Positions 25,933 through 33,909 of a stretch of 64,000 nt of DNA are shown piece after piece. The DNA comes from Actinacidiphila cocklensis (GTDB lineage: Bacteria > Actinomycetota > Actinomycetes > Streptomycetales > Streptomycetaceae). Under the pieces are notes generated by a model. It was not told where the DNA came from. It saw only the letters and a list, made by a program, of their open reading frames with translations, and did no database searches. Where the stretch lies: assembly GCF_907177275.1 (NCBI RefSeq), contig NZ_CAJSLV010000047.1:1-64000 (forward strand), read 5' to 3'. Made by a program: the position numbers and the translations under genes. Numbering within the stretch: position 1 is the stretch's first letter; each line of letters begins with the position of its first letter.

Positions 25933-26516
25933 CAGTCGACGGCCGCGGTCGCCTCGGAGAGCGCCTGCGCGAAGGCCAGGGTCTGCCGTACGGTGTCGGG
26001 TCCGTCGCCCGCCTCGCTCACCCGCAGCGACAGGTCGTCGGCGGTGGACGAGCCGGTGTAGCCGTGGTCGGCCTCGCAGTTCGGGTCGCCGCAGGCGGCG
26101 GGCTCCAGGTCGAGCCGCGACACCGCGCCCCAGCCGATCGTCAGCACGACCTCGCGCGGCAGCGTGCCCGGCGTGTACGACTCCGGGTTCGCCACCACCC
26201 GGCTCACCACGACCGAGGAGATCCGGCCGATCTTCACCGACTCCGTCGAGGTCGTGGCGTACGGCGTCGGAGAGGTGTCGTCCGCGGCCTGCTCGTCGGT
26301 GTGGCTGACGATGAAGCGGCCCTCGGTGAGCACCAGCACGGTGACGTGCCGCCGCACCTCGTTCGCGTCGAACGTCGTCTCCTGGTGCACCAGATAGGAC
26401 GCGACCGGCTCCTGCCCGACCGCGGCCTCCACGGCCTCCGACACGAGCGTCGGGTAGTAGCCGCTGCGCTCGATCGCCGTCCGCAGCCCCTGCGTCGTGG
26501 TCCCGGTCTTCGCCAT
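25932..26516 (-). CDS. DUF5998 family protein
   Basis: A 194-residue actinobacterial protein of unknown function. Conserved-looking parts are RTAIERSGYYPTLVSEAVE, HQETTFDANEVRRHVTVLVLT and a CGDPNCEADHGY segment that could bind metal. The ATG at 26516 is preceded at exactly 7 bases by TAGGAT, so the mRNA is probably leaderless. It is coupled to the downstream phosphodiesterase-like gene. Confidence 0.88.
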   Translation of the reverse strand: MAKTGTTTQGLRTAIERSGYYPTLVSEAVEAAVGQEPVASYLVHQETTFDANEVRRHVTVLVLTEGRFIVSHTDEQAADDTSPTPYATTSTESVKIGRISSVVVSRVVANPESYTPGTLPREVVLTIGWGAVSRLDLEPAACGDPNCEADHGYTGSSTADDLSLRVSEAGDGPDTVRQTLAFAQALSEATAAVD

Positions 26517-26523
26517 GCCTCAC

Positions 26524-26529
26524 ATCCTA
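26524..26529 (-). promoter_or_regulatory. Leaderless -10 element of the DUF5998 gene
   Basis: TAGGAT on the - strand, 7 bases before the ATG at 26516, the spacing at which transcription starts on or next to the start codon. No Shine-Dalgarno sequence is present. Confidence 0.6.
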
Positions 26530-26656
26530 GTCGCCGCCGCCCCCCTGCCTCCTTCGCTGTGCGTCGGCTTGTGGACTGCGTGAGGAACGCGCCGCCGGGA
26601 GGGGGTCCCGCGAACGGCGGGCCCGGCGGGGCGGAGGGACGAACCGGACCGGCGGG

Positions 26657-29491
26657 TCAGAAGGACGAGAGGGCGCGCGGCCCCAGGTCGGTGCGGGCGG
26701 GCGGCGGGGCCAGCCGCACGGTGGCACCGAGGACGGTGAGCCCGCGGGGCGCGACGACGACCGGGTCGAGCGAGACCCCGACGACCTCGGGAAGGTCGTC
26801 GGCCAGCAGCGACACCCGAAGCAGCAGCGCCTCCAGCGCCCCCGTGTCGACCGGCTCGGCCCCGCGCCAGCCGAACAGCAGCGGCGCCGCCTTGATGGAT
26901 CGGATCAGCTCGGCCACGTCCCGGTCGGTGGCCGGGACGAGCCGGTGCGCGATGTCGCCGAGCAGTTCCGAGGGCGGCCCGGCCAGGCCGAAGGACAGCA
27001 CGGCCCCGGCGCCGGGGTCCATCCCGGCGCGCACGACGGTGTCGACGCCGCGCGGCGCCATCGCCTGCACGACAGGACGCAGCTCGGCGGGGCCGCCGAG
27101 GCGGGTGGTGAGCTCGTCGTACGCGCGCCGCAGGTCGCCCTCGTCGGCGAGGTCGAGCCGGACGCCGCCGAGGTCGGCGCGGTGCCGCAGGTGCGGGGCG
27201 GTGGTCTTGAGCGCCACCGGGTAGCCGAGCGCCGCGGCGGCGGCCACGGCGGCCTCCGGGTCCGGCGCGGGCAGCGCGTGGCGGACCGTGACGCCGTAGC
27301 GGCCGAGCAGCGTCGCGGCGTCCCGGTCGGACAGCGTGACCCCCGCGGGCGGCGATCCGTCCGGCAGCATCCGCCGGACGTCGTCCGCCGCCGCGGCCTC
27401 CTGGATGTCGTCGAACTGCGGGACCCGGCCGGGGTCCACCGCCCCGGCCCGCCATGCGGCGTATCCGGCGGCCTCGGCGAGGGAGCGGACGGCCCGGTCG
27501 GGCGCGCGGTAGGCGGGGATACGGGCGCCGCCCCCTTCGGGCCGGCCGAGCCGGTCGGCCAGCCCGTCCAGCGCCAGGTGCACCACCACGACCGGCTTGT
27601 CCCCCGCGGCCGCCCCGCGCAGCGCCTCCCCCAGCGCCGGATCGTCCCCGCCGGCGTCACCGCCGAACGCGGACCCGGCGGCCGGGCCTTCGCCCGGGCC
27701 TTCTGCCGGGCCGGGGTCGGCGGCCGACTGGTCGGCCTGCTCCTCCGTGCCGACGCGGGGGATCGCGGTGACCACCACGGCGTCCGTGGCCGGGTCGGCG
27801 AGCGCGGTGGTGAGGGCGGCGGCGAAGTCGGCGGGGGTGGCGGCCGTGGTGAGGTCGAGCGGCGCGGTGGGGTGCAGGCCCGCGGTGAGGGCGGCGTCGT
27901 AGGTGAGCAGGCCGAGCGATTCGGAATTGCCGAGGATCGCGATCCGGTCCCCCGCGGGCAGCGGCTGGAGCGCCAGGAAGAGCCCGGCGTCGAGCAGTTC
28001 GGTGACGGTGTCGACCCGGATCACCCCGGCCTGCCGGAAGAGCGCGTCGACCGTGCTGTCCGGGATACGGGCCACCGGCACCTGGTGCCCGGCGGGCACC
28101 GAGCCGGTGTGCAGCGCGCCCTTGACCACCACGACGGGCTTGGCGGCCGCGGTGCGGCGGGCGAGCCGGGTGAACTTACGCGGGTTGCCGAAGGACTCCA
28201 GGTACATCAGGATCGCGTCGGTGTCCGGGTCGTCCTGCCAGAACTGCAGCAGGTCGTTGCCCGAGACGTCGGCGCGGTTGCCCGCCGACACGAAGGTGGA
28301 CGGTCCCGCGCCCCGCCGGTGCAGGCCTGACAGCAGGGCGATGCCGATCGACCCGGACTGGGTGAACAGGCCCAGCCGCCCGCGGTGCGGCATCCCGGGC
28401 GACAGCGAGGCGTTCAGCCGTACCCCCGGCGCGGTGTTGAGCACGCCGAAGGCGTTCGGGCCGATGACCCGCATCCCGTGGCTGCGGGCCTGCCGCACCA
28501 GCTCGCGCTGGCGCTCCCGGCCCTCGGGCCCGGCCTCGGAGTAGCCGGCCGCGACCACGACCACGCCCCGTACCCCGGCCTCCCCGCAGTCGGCGACCGC
28601 CTCGGGCACCCGGTCGGCGGGGACGGCGATCACCGCCAGGTCGACGGTCTCGCCGCCCTCGGTGATCTCGCGCACCGAGCGGTGCCCGGGGACGCCGTCG
28701 AGGTCGGTGCCGCCGGGCGGGAAGGAGTGGTTGACCGCGTGGAGCCGGCCCGTGAAGCCGCCGGCGGCGATGTTGCGGAGCAGGGTGCGGCCGACGCCGC
28801 CGGGGCGGCGGCCGGTGCCGATGACCGCGACCGACTCGGGCCGCAGCAGCCGCTGGACGGACCGGGCCTCGGCGCGGTGCTCCCTGGACCGCATGACCTG
28901 CACCGACTCGGTGGTGGGCTCCAGGTCGAGGTCCAGGTGGACGACGCCGTCGGCGAAGCTGCGCTGCTGGGTGTAGCCGGCGTCGGTGAAGACCTTGACC
29001 ATCTTGCGGTTGGCGGGCAGGACCTCCGCGGTGAAGTGCAGGATGCCGCGTTCGCGGGCGACGGCCGCGATGTGTTCGAGCAGCGCGGAGGCCACCCCGC
29101 GGCCCTGGTGCGCGTCCTGCACGAGGAAGGCGACCTCGGCGCGGGTGCCGCTCCTGCCGGAGACGGACCGGCCCGCCTCGTCGGTGCGGTCGTAGCGGAC
29201 GGTGGCGATGAACTCGCCGCCGACGGTGGCGGCCAGGCCGACCCGGTCGTCGTAGTCGTGGTGGGTGAAGCGGTGCACGTCCCGGTCGGACAGCCGCGGG
29301 TAGGGGGCGAAGAAGCGGTAGTACTTCGACTCGTCGGAGACCTGCTCGTAGAAGTCGACCAGCCGCCCCGCGTCGTCGGGGCCGATCGGCCGGATGTGCG
29401 CGATGCCGCCGTCCCGCAGCACCACGTCGGCCTCCCAGTGGACGGGGTAGGGCCGGCGCGCGGGGTCCCGCGGGTCCTGCTGGTCGTTCAT
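26657..29491 (-). CDS. GNAT acetyltransferase / NDP-forming acyl-CoA synthetase fusion (Pat-like)
   Basis: A 944-residue protein of the protein-lysine acetyltransferase (Pat) type. An N-terminal GNAT domain (about 20-200) carries the acetyl-CoA motif QGRGVASALLEHI. It is followed by a CoA-binding/succinyl-CoA-ligase-like region (SVAVIGTGRRPGGVGRTL near 220; FTQSGSIGIALLSG) and a C-terminal ATP-grasp part (ALGYPVALKTTAP). In Salmonella Pat the GNAT domain is C-terminal; here it is first, as in many actinomycetes. Members acetylate and so control acyl-CoA synthetases. A Gly/Asp/Ala-rich linker lies near residues 585-625. It is divergent from ptsH. A function as an acetylation regulator is inferred from the architecture. 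Confidence 0.88.
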   Translation of the reverse strand: MNDQQDPRDPARRPYPVHWEADVVLRDGGIAHIRPIGPDDAGRLVDFYEQVSDESKYYRFFAPYPRLSDRDVHRFTHHDYDDRVGLAATVGGEFIATVRYDRTDEAGRSVSGRSGTRAEVAFLVQDAHQGRGVASALLEHIAAVARERGILHFTAEVLPANRKMVKVFTDAGYTQQRSFADGVVHLDLDLEPTTESVQVMRSREHRAEARSVQRLLRPESVAVIGTGRRPGGVGRTLLRNIAAGGFTGRLHAVNHSFPPGGTDLDGVPGHRSVREITEGGETVDLAVIAVPADRVPEAVADCGEAGVRGVVVVAAGYSEAGPEGRERQRELVRQARSHGMRVIGPNAFGVLNTAPGVRLNASLSPGMPHRGRLGLFTQSGSIGIALLSGLHRRGAGPSTFVSAGNRADVSGNDLLQFWQDDPDTDAILMYLESFGNPRKFTRLARRTAAAKPVVVVKGALHTGSVPAGHQVPVARIPDSTVDALFRQAGVIRVDTVTELLDAGLFLALQPLPAGDRIAILGNSESLGLLTYDAALTAGLHPTAPLDLTTAATPADFAAALTTALADPATDAVVVTAIPRVGTEEQADQSAADPGPAEGPGEGPAAGSAFGGDAGGDDPALGEALRGAAAGDKPVVVVHLALDGLADRLGRPEGGGARIPAYRAPDRAVRSLAEAAGYAAWRAGAVDPGRVPQFDDIQEAAAADDVRRMLPDGSPPAGVTLSDRDAATLLGRYGVTVRHALPAPDPEAAVAAAAALGYPVALKTTAPHLRHRADLGGVRLDLADEGDLRRAYDELTTRLGGPAELRPVVQAMAPRGVDTVVRAGMDPGAGAVLSFGLAGPPSELLGDIAHRLVPATDRDVAELIRSIKAAPLLFGWRGAEPVDTGALEALLLRVSLLADDLPEVVGVSLDPVVVAPRGLTVLGATVRLAPPPARTDLGPRALSSF

Positions 29492-29594
29492 GGCCCCCAG
29501 CGTATGCGGCGTGCCCGGCTAGCGGCGGGCAGGCGCAGAGGGCAGTCTTGGCCATGCGCAGCGGCGTGCCCGAGCAGCACTCCCGTCGTGCAAA

Positions 29595-29610
29595 AATGGT
29601 CTAGACAACT
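29595..29610. promoter_or_regulatory. DasR-responsive element (dre) upstream of ptsH
   Basis: AATGGTCTAGACAACT closely matches the DasR operator consensus built on TGGTCTAGACCA (one deviation in the core). It is 35 bp before the ptsH ATG. In Streptomyces, DasR is known to control PTS genes in response to N-acetylglucosamine metabolites, so ptsH here is probably in that regulon. Confidence 0.85.
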
Positions 29611-29644
29611 TGGAAGACCTGACACACATTGAGGGGCAAACACC

Positions 29645-29935
29645 ATGGTTGAGCGCCGCGTCAACATCGGCTGGGCGGAAGGCCTGCACGCCCGCCCCGC
29701 GTCCATCTTCGTCCGCGCGGCGACCGCCGCCGGGGTGCCGGTGACCATCGCCAAGGCCGACGGCGGCCCGGTGAACGCCGCCTCGATGCTCGCGGTGCTG
29801 AGCCTGGGCGCGCAGGGCGGCGAGGAGGTCGTGCTCGCCTCGGACGCCGCGAACGAGCAGGAGGCCGCGGTCGCGCTGGACCGGCTGGCGAAGCTGGTCG
29901 CGGAAGGCCTCGAAGAACTCCCCGAGACTGTCTGA
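29645..29935 (+). CDS. ptsH: HPr phosphocarrier protein of the PTS
   Basis: A 96-residue HPr, slightly longer than the usual 88-93. The phosphorylated His15 is in GLHARPASIF, and Ser47 in VNAASMLAVLSLGA matches the regulatory-serine region. It passes phosphate from enzyme I to the PTS sugar permeases, chiefly for N-acetylglucosamine in Streptomyces. It is monocistronic: a dre site lies upstream, the ribosome-binding site is GAGGGG, and a clear terminator lies downstream. Confidence 0.97.
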   Translation: MVERRVNIGWAEGLHARPASIFVRAATAAGVPVTIAKADGGPVNAASMLAVLSLGAQGGEEVVLASDAANEQEAAVALDRLAKLVAEGLEELPETV

Positions 29936-30002
29936 CGGTTTTCCCGCAACCTTCACCGCGGACCCGGCCACCGGCCGCCGTCACGCGCGCATGCGGAATT
30001 GA

Positions 30003-30046
30003 AGCGGGTCCTGGCAATCCCCCCGGATTGCCGGGACCCGCTTTTT
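30003..30046 (+). terminator. Terminator of ptsH
   Basis: A long near-perfect stem (AGCGGGTCCTGGCAATC pairing with GATTGCCGGGACCCGCT, one mismatch) and a short C-rich loop, followed directly by TTTTT. Confidence 0.9.
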
Positions 30047-30106
30047 CACAATTGCCGACCGCGAGAGCGGGACGGCAATTCACAACTCTTGTATACGGTG
30101 TGATTG

Positions 30107-30781
30107 TTAATTACGGCGGCGCACTGCGTTTACGCGGTGTTTCAGGGTCCTCACCGCCGCAGCGTGCTCGACGTGGACGGCGGCGAGCCGGCGCGCCCGC
30201 TCGGCGTCACCGCGGGCGACCGCGTCCACGATCGCGGCGTGCTCCTCCCACGCCTCGGCGGCCCGGGCGGATCCGCCGTCGGCGTAGACCCAGGAGATCT
30301 TGTGCCGCAGCTGGATCAGCAGCGCGGCCAGCGTCGGGCTGCCCGACGCCTGCGCCAGCGTCTCGTGGAACCACCCGCTGAGCGACGGCAGGTCGGACAA
30401 CTGTCCCTGCACCGCCCGCTCCTGGCCGAGCCGGACCAGCCCGCGCAGCACCTTGAGATGCGCGTCGGTACGCCGCTGCGCGGCCCGCGCGGTACCCAGC
30501 GGCTCCAGCAGCCCGCGGATCTCCAGCAGGTCGGCGGCCTCCTGCTCGGTGGGCTCCGCGACCGACGCGCCTGCGTGCTTGCGGGTGCGGACGAAGCCCT
30601 CGGACTCCAGGGTGCGCAGCGCCTCGCGCACCGGCACCCGCGAGACCCCGTAGCGCTGTGCGAGCAGTTCCTCGGTCAACCGGCTGCCCGGCGGGAAGTA
30701 ACCCCCGACGATGTCGTCGCGGATGGCCGTACACACCACCTCGGCCGAGATACGCCTCGCCGTGCCTTCCGTCCCGTTCAC
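30107..30781 (-). CDS. GntR-family regulator (FadR/FCD type)
   Basis: A 224-residue regulator with an N-terminal winged helix (LTEELLAQRYGVSRVPVREALRTLE) and an all-helical C-terminal FCD ligand domain (EIRGLLEPLGTARAAQR; metal-type His in WFHETLAQASGSP and EEHAAIVDAVARGD). FCD regulators often bind metal and a carboxylate ligand. It starts at GTG 30781 with a poor ribosome-binding site. No obvious target lies next to it; it faces ptsH and lies downstream of the M16 operon on the same strand. Confidence 0.9.
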   Translation of the reverse strand: MNGTEGTARRISAEVVCTAIRDDIVGGYFPPGSRLTEELLAQRYGVSRVPVREALRTLESEGFVRTRKHAGASVAEPTEQEAADLLEIRGLLEPLGTARAAQRRTDAHLKVLRGLVRLGQERAVQGQLSDLPSLSGWFHETLAQASGSPTLAALLIQLRHKISWVYADGGSARAAEAWEEHAAIVDAVARGDAERARRLAAVHVEHAAAVRTLKHRVNAVRRRN

Positions 30782-30891
30782 ATCAGATTCCGCATCGCAG
30801 GACTCCGTTCTTTCCCCGTTATTCTGCAGCGACTCTATTCCAGCACGGAAGGAAAAGGGAATGCGGCCCCTGAATTGTGCCGATACGCACG

Positions 30892-30923
30892 GAACCCCGG
30901 CGCCGTGGCGGGCGCCGGGGTTC
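30892..30923 (-). terminator. Hairpin terminator after the M16 peptidase pair
   Basis: A 13-bp perfect stem (GAACCCCGGCGCC at 30892-30904 with 30911-30923) and a 6-base loop, 29 bp beyond the stop of the second M16 gene. Confidence 0.75.
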
Positions 30924-30951
30924 GCGGGTCTGCGGTGCTGCCGGTCGGGGC

Positions 30952-32337
30952 TCAGCTCGTCACGCGCACCGGGCCGATCTCCAGCGCGCGGACCGGCTCC
31001 GCGATCACCGAGGCGTCACCGACCAGCACGACCACCAGGCGGTCGAGCGGGAAGGCCCGCACCGCGGCCGCGGTGGCCTCCACGGTGCCGGTGGCAGCGA
31101 GGCGGGCGTACAGCCGGGCCTGGAAGTCGTCGGGCAGCTCCTGCTCCACCTGGTCGGTCAGGGTGCCGGCCACCGCGGCGGCCGTCTCGTAGCGCAGCGG
31201 CGCCACCCCGACCAGGTTCTGCACCGCGACGTCCCGCTCCTCGTCGGTCAGGCCGCCCTCGGCGAGGGTGCGGATCACCTGCAGCAGGTCGGCCAGTGCC
31301 TCGCCGGTGACCTCGGTCGCCACCGAGCCGCTGATCGCCAGCAGCGCCGCGCCCGTGCCGTCGGCCGAGCCCAGCAGCACCTGGCCGAAGGCCCGCACCC
31401 CGTAGGTGTAGCCCTTCTCCTCGCGCAGCACCCGGTCGAGCCGGGAGGTCAGGGTGCCGCCCAGGCAGTAGGTGCCGATCACCTGCGCGGCCCACACCGG
31501 GTCGTGCCGGTCGGCGCCGGTGCGCCCGATGAGCAGCTGGGTCTGCACCGCGCCCGGCCGGTCCACGATGACCACCCGGGCGGTGTCGTCCGCGGTGATC
31601 GCCGGGCGGGGCCGCGGCTCGGCCCCGGAGCCGGTCCAGCGGCCCAGCGTGTCGTCGAGCAGCGCGGGCAGGTCGATGCCGGTCAGGTCGCCGACGACGA
31701 CCGCGGTGGACGTCGCGGGACGCACATGGGCGGTGTAGAAGGCGCGCACCGCGTCCGCGTCGATCCTGCGGACGGTCTCCTCCGTGCCCTGCCGCGGCCG
31801 CGAGCAGCGCAGCGTGGCGGGGAACAGCTCCTCGGACAGCGCCATCGCGGCCCGCCGCGCCGGGTTGGCCAGCTCGTGCGGGATCTCGTCGAGCCGGTTG
31901 GCGACCAGCCGCTTGATCTCGTCGTCGGGGAAGGCCGGCGCCCGCAGCGCCTCGGCGAGCAGCGCGAGCGCCCGGTCGAGCCGGGAGGCGGGCACTTCGA
32001 GCGAGACCCGCACCCCGGGGTGGTCGGCGTGCGCGTCCAGGGTGGCGCCGCAGCGCTCCAGCTCGGCCGCGAACTCCTCGGCGGTGTGCTGGTCGGTGCC
32101 CTCGGACAGCGCCCTGGCCATGATGGTGCCGACCCCGTCGAGGCCCTCGGGTTCCGCGTCCAGCGGCGCCGCGAGCAGCACCTCGACGGCGACGACCTGC
32201 TGGCCGGGGCGGTGGCTGGTCAGCAGCGTCAAGCCGTTGCCGAGCGAGCCGCGCTCCGGGGCCGGGAAGGCCCACGGCTTGGGGTCGCCGGCCTGCGGCT
32301 GCGGGTGGAACGTCATGACGGCAGCGGTGTCGCTCAC
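30952..32337 (-). CDS. M16 peptidase family protein, non-catalytic partner
   Basis: A 461-residue M16 (pitrilysin/processing-peptidase) family protein without the zinc motif HxxEH. The conserved R/Y segment REEKGYTYGVRAFG near the middle of the C-terminal half is kept. In bacterial M16B pairs such a subunit combines with a catalytic one to form the peptidase chamber. The GTG at 32337 overlaps the stop of the catalytic gene by 4 bp (GTGA), supporting a one-to-one complex. Confidence 0.9.
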   Translation of the reverse strand: MSDTAAVMTFHPQPQAGDPKPWAFPAPERGSLGNGLTLLTSHRPGQQVVAVEVLLAAPLDAEPEGLDGVGTIMARALSEGTDQHTAEEFAAELERCGATLDAHADHPGVRVSLEVPASRLDRALALLAEALRAPAFPDDEIKRLVANRLDEIPHELANPARRAAMALSEELFPATLRCSRPRQGTEETVRRIDADAVRAFYTAHVRPATSTAVVVGDLTGIDLPALLDDTLGRWTGSGAEPRPRPAITADDTARVVIVDRPGAVQTQLLIGRTGADRHDPVWAAQVIGTYCLGGTLTSRLDRVLREEKGYTYGVRAFGQVLLGSADGTGAALLAISGSVATEVTGEALADLLQVIRTLAEGGLTDEERDVAVQNLVGVAPLRYETAAAVAGTLTDQVEQELPDDFQARLYARLAATGTVEATAAAVRAFPLDRLVVVLVGDASVIAEPVRALEIGPVRVTS

Positions 32338-33698
32338 AGCTCGCCCTCTTCCTGGTCGGCCTCGACAGCCTCGTCGTCAGCTTGGTCGTCCTGCTGGCCG
32401 CCCCCGGTGGGCTCGTAGACGAGCACGGCCCTGTTGTCGGGGCGGAGCCGGGCCGCGGCCACCTCCCTGACCTCGTCGGGTGTGATCGACAGCACCCGCT
32501 GCACCGCGGTCAGCGCCAGCTGCGGGTCGCCGAACAGCACGGCGAAGCGGCACAGTTCGTCCGCCCGCCCGCCGACCGTCGCGAGCCGGTCCAGCCACTC
32601 GCGCTCCAGCTGGGCCTGCGCCCGCTCCATCTCCTCGGGGCTGGGACCCTCGTCCGCGAAGCGGGCCAGCTCCTCGTCCACCGCGGTCTCGATGGCGGTC
32701 AGCTCGACCCCGCTGGACGCCTTGACGTCCAGCCAGCCCAGCGACGGCGCCCCCGCGAGCCGCAGCAGCCCGAAGCCCGCGGTCACCGCGGAACGGTCGC
32801 GGCGCACCAGGCGGTTGTGCAGCCGGGACGACTCACCGCCGCCCAGCACCGTCAGCGCCAGGTCGGCGGCGTCACCCGCACGAGTGCCGTCCTCGGGCAG
32901 CCGGTAGGCCGCCATCAGGGCGCGCGAGGGCACGTCCTCCTCGACGACCTCGCGCAGCTGACCGCCCATCACCTCGGGCAGCGAGCCGTCCCGCGGCGCG
33001 GCCTTGCCGTCGTGCGCGGGGATGCTGCCGAAGTACTTCTCCACCCACGCCAGGGTCTGCTGCGGGTCGATGTCGCCGACCACGGACAGCACCGCGTTGC
33101 CCGGCGCGTAGTACGTGCGGAAGAACGACCTGGCGTCCTCCAGGGAGGCCGCGTCCAGGTCGGCCATCGAGCCGATCGGGGTGTGGTGGTAGGGGTGGCC
33201 GTCGGGGTACGCCAGCGCGGTGAGCCGTTCGAAGGCGGTGCCGTAGGGCACGTTGTCGTACCGCTGGCGGCGCTCGTTCTTCACCACGTCCCGCTGGTTG
33301 TCCAGGGACTCCTGGTCCAGGGCGTCCAGCAGGCTGCCCATCCGGTCGGCCTCCAGCCACAGGGCCAGTTCCACCTGGTGGGCGGGCATCGTCTCGAAGT
33401 AGTTGGTGCGCTCGAAGCTGGTGGTGCCGTTGAGCGAGCCGCCCGCACCCTGGACCAGTTCGAAGTGCCCGTTGCCCTTGACGCTCCCCGAACCCTGGAA
33501 CATCAGGTGCTCGAAGAGGTGGGCGAGACCGGTGCGCCCCTTGACCTCGTGCCGCGAACCGACGTCGTACCAGAGGCATACGGCGGCGACCGGGGTGAGG
33601 TGGTCCTCGGAGAGCACCACCCGCAGGCCGTTCGCCAGGCGGTGCTCGGTGGCTGTCAGGCCGCTGGAGTGTGCCTCCGGCGTGGCCGTGTGACCCAT
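32334..33698 (-). CDS. M16 zinc metallopeptidase, catalytic subunit
   Basis: A 454-residue M16B peptidase. The inverted zinc motif HLFEH lies in [15 protein letters not shown] near residue 62, with the downstream Glu in NERRQRYDN. The C-terminus is acidic and Gln-rich. The ATG at 33698 is preferred (AAGGA about 10 bases before); a TTG two codons upstream is possible. No signal peptide is seen, so it is probably cytoplasmic, degrading peptides together with the partner encoded immediately downstream. It is divergent from parC. Confidence 0.92.
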   Translation of the reverse strand: MGHTATPEAHSSGLTATEHRLANGLRVVLSEDHLTPVAAVCLWYDVGSRHEVKGRTGLAHLFEHLMFQGSGSVKGNGHFELVQGAGGSLNGTTSFERTNYFETMPAHQVELALWLEADRMGSLLDALDQESLDNQRDVVKNERRQRYDNVPYGTAFERLTALAYPDGHPYHHTPIGSMADLDAASLEDARSFFRTYYAPGNAVLSVVGDIDPQQTLAWVEKYFGSIPAHDGKAAPRDGSLPEVMGGQLREVVEEDVPSRALMAAYRLPEDGTRAGDAADLALTVLGGGESSRLHNRLVRRDRSAVTAGFGLLRLAGAPSLGWLDVKASSGVELTAIETAVDEELARFADEGPSPEEMERAQAQLEREWLDRLATVGGRADELCRFAVLFGDPQLALTAVQRVLSITPDEVREVAAARLRPDNRAVLVYEPTGGGQQDDQADDEAVEADQEEGEL

Positions 33699-33736
33699 GG
33701 GCAAGCTGTCCTTCCGGTCGCGTGCTCGTGACTGCG

Positions 33737-33754
33737 TAGAGTGCTGCCACTCTA
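33737..33754. promoter_or_regulatory. Palindrome over the M16 operon promoter
   Basis: TAGAGTG-ctgc-CACTCTA, perfect 7-bp arms. On the - strand it includes TAGAGT, a plausible -10 about 40-50 bases before the M16 start, so a bound protein would control that promoter. The regulator is unknown. Confidence 0.5.
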
Positions 33755-33909
33755 GGCAAGCGAGTCGGCGGGCGGCGAAGTTCCCGGTCGCGGGCGCGCT
33801 CGTGCCGGGTCGTGGTTCGCGTTGTCGGTGGCGCGGTCCACAATGGTCCGCGTCAGTTCACCGGTCCAGCCGAACGACCTTCCGGTCCAGACGAAGGAGC
33901 GCCGCCGAG

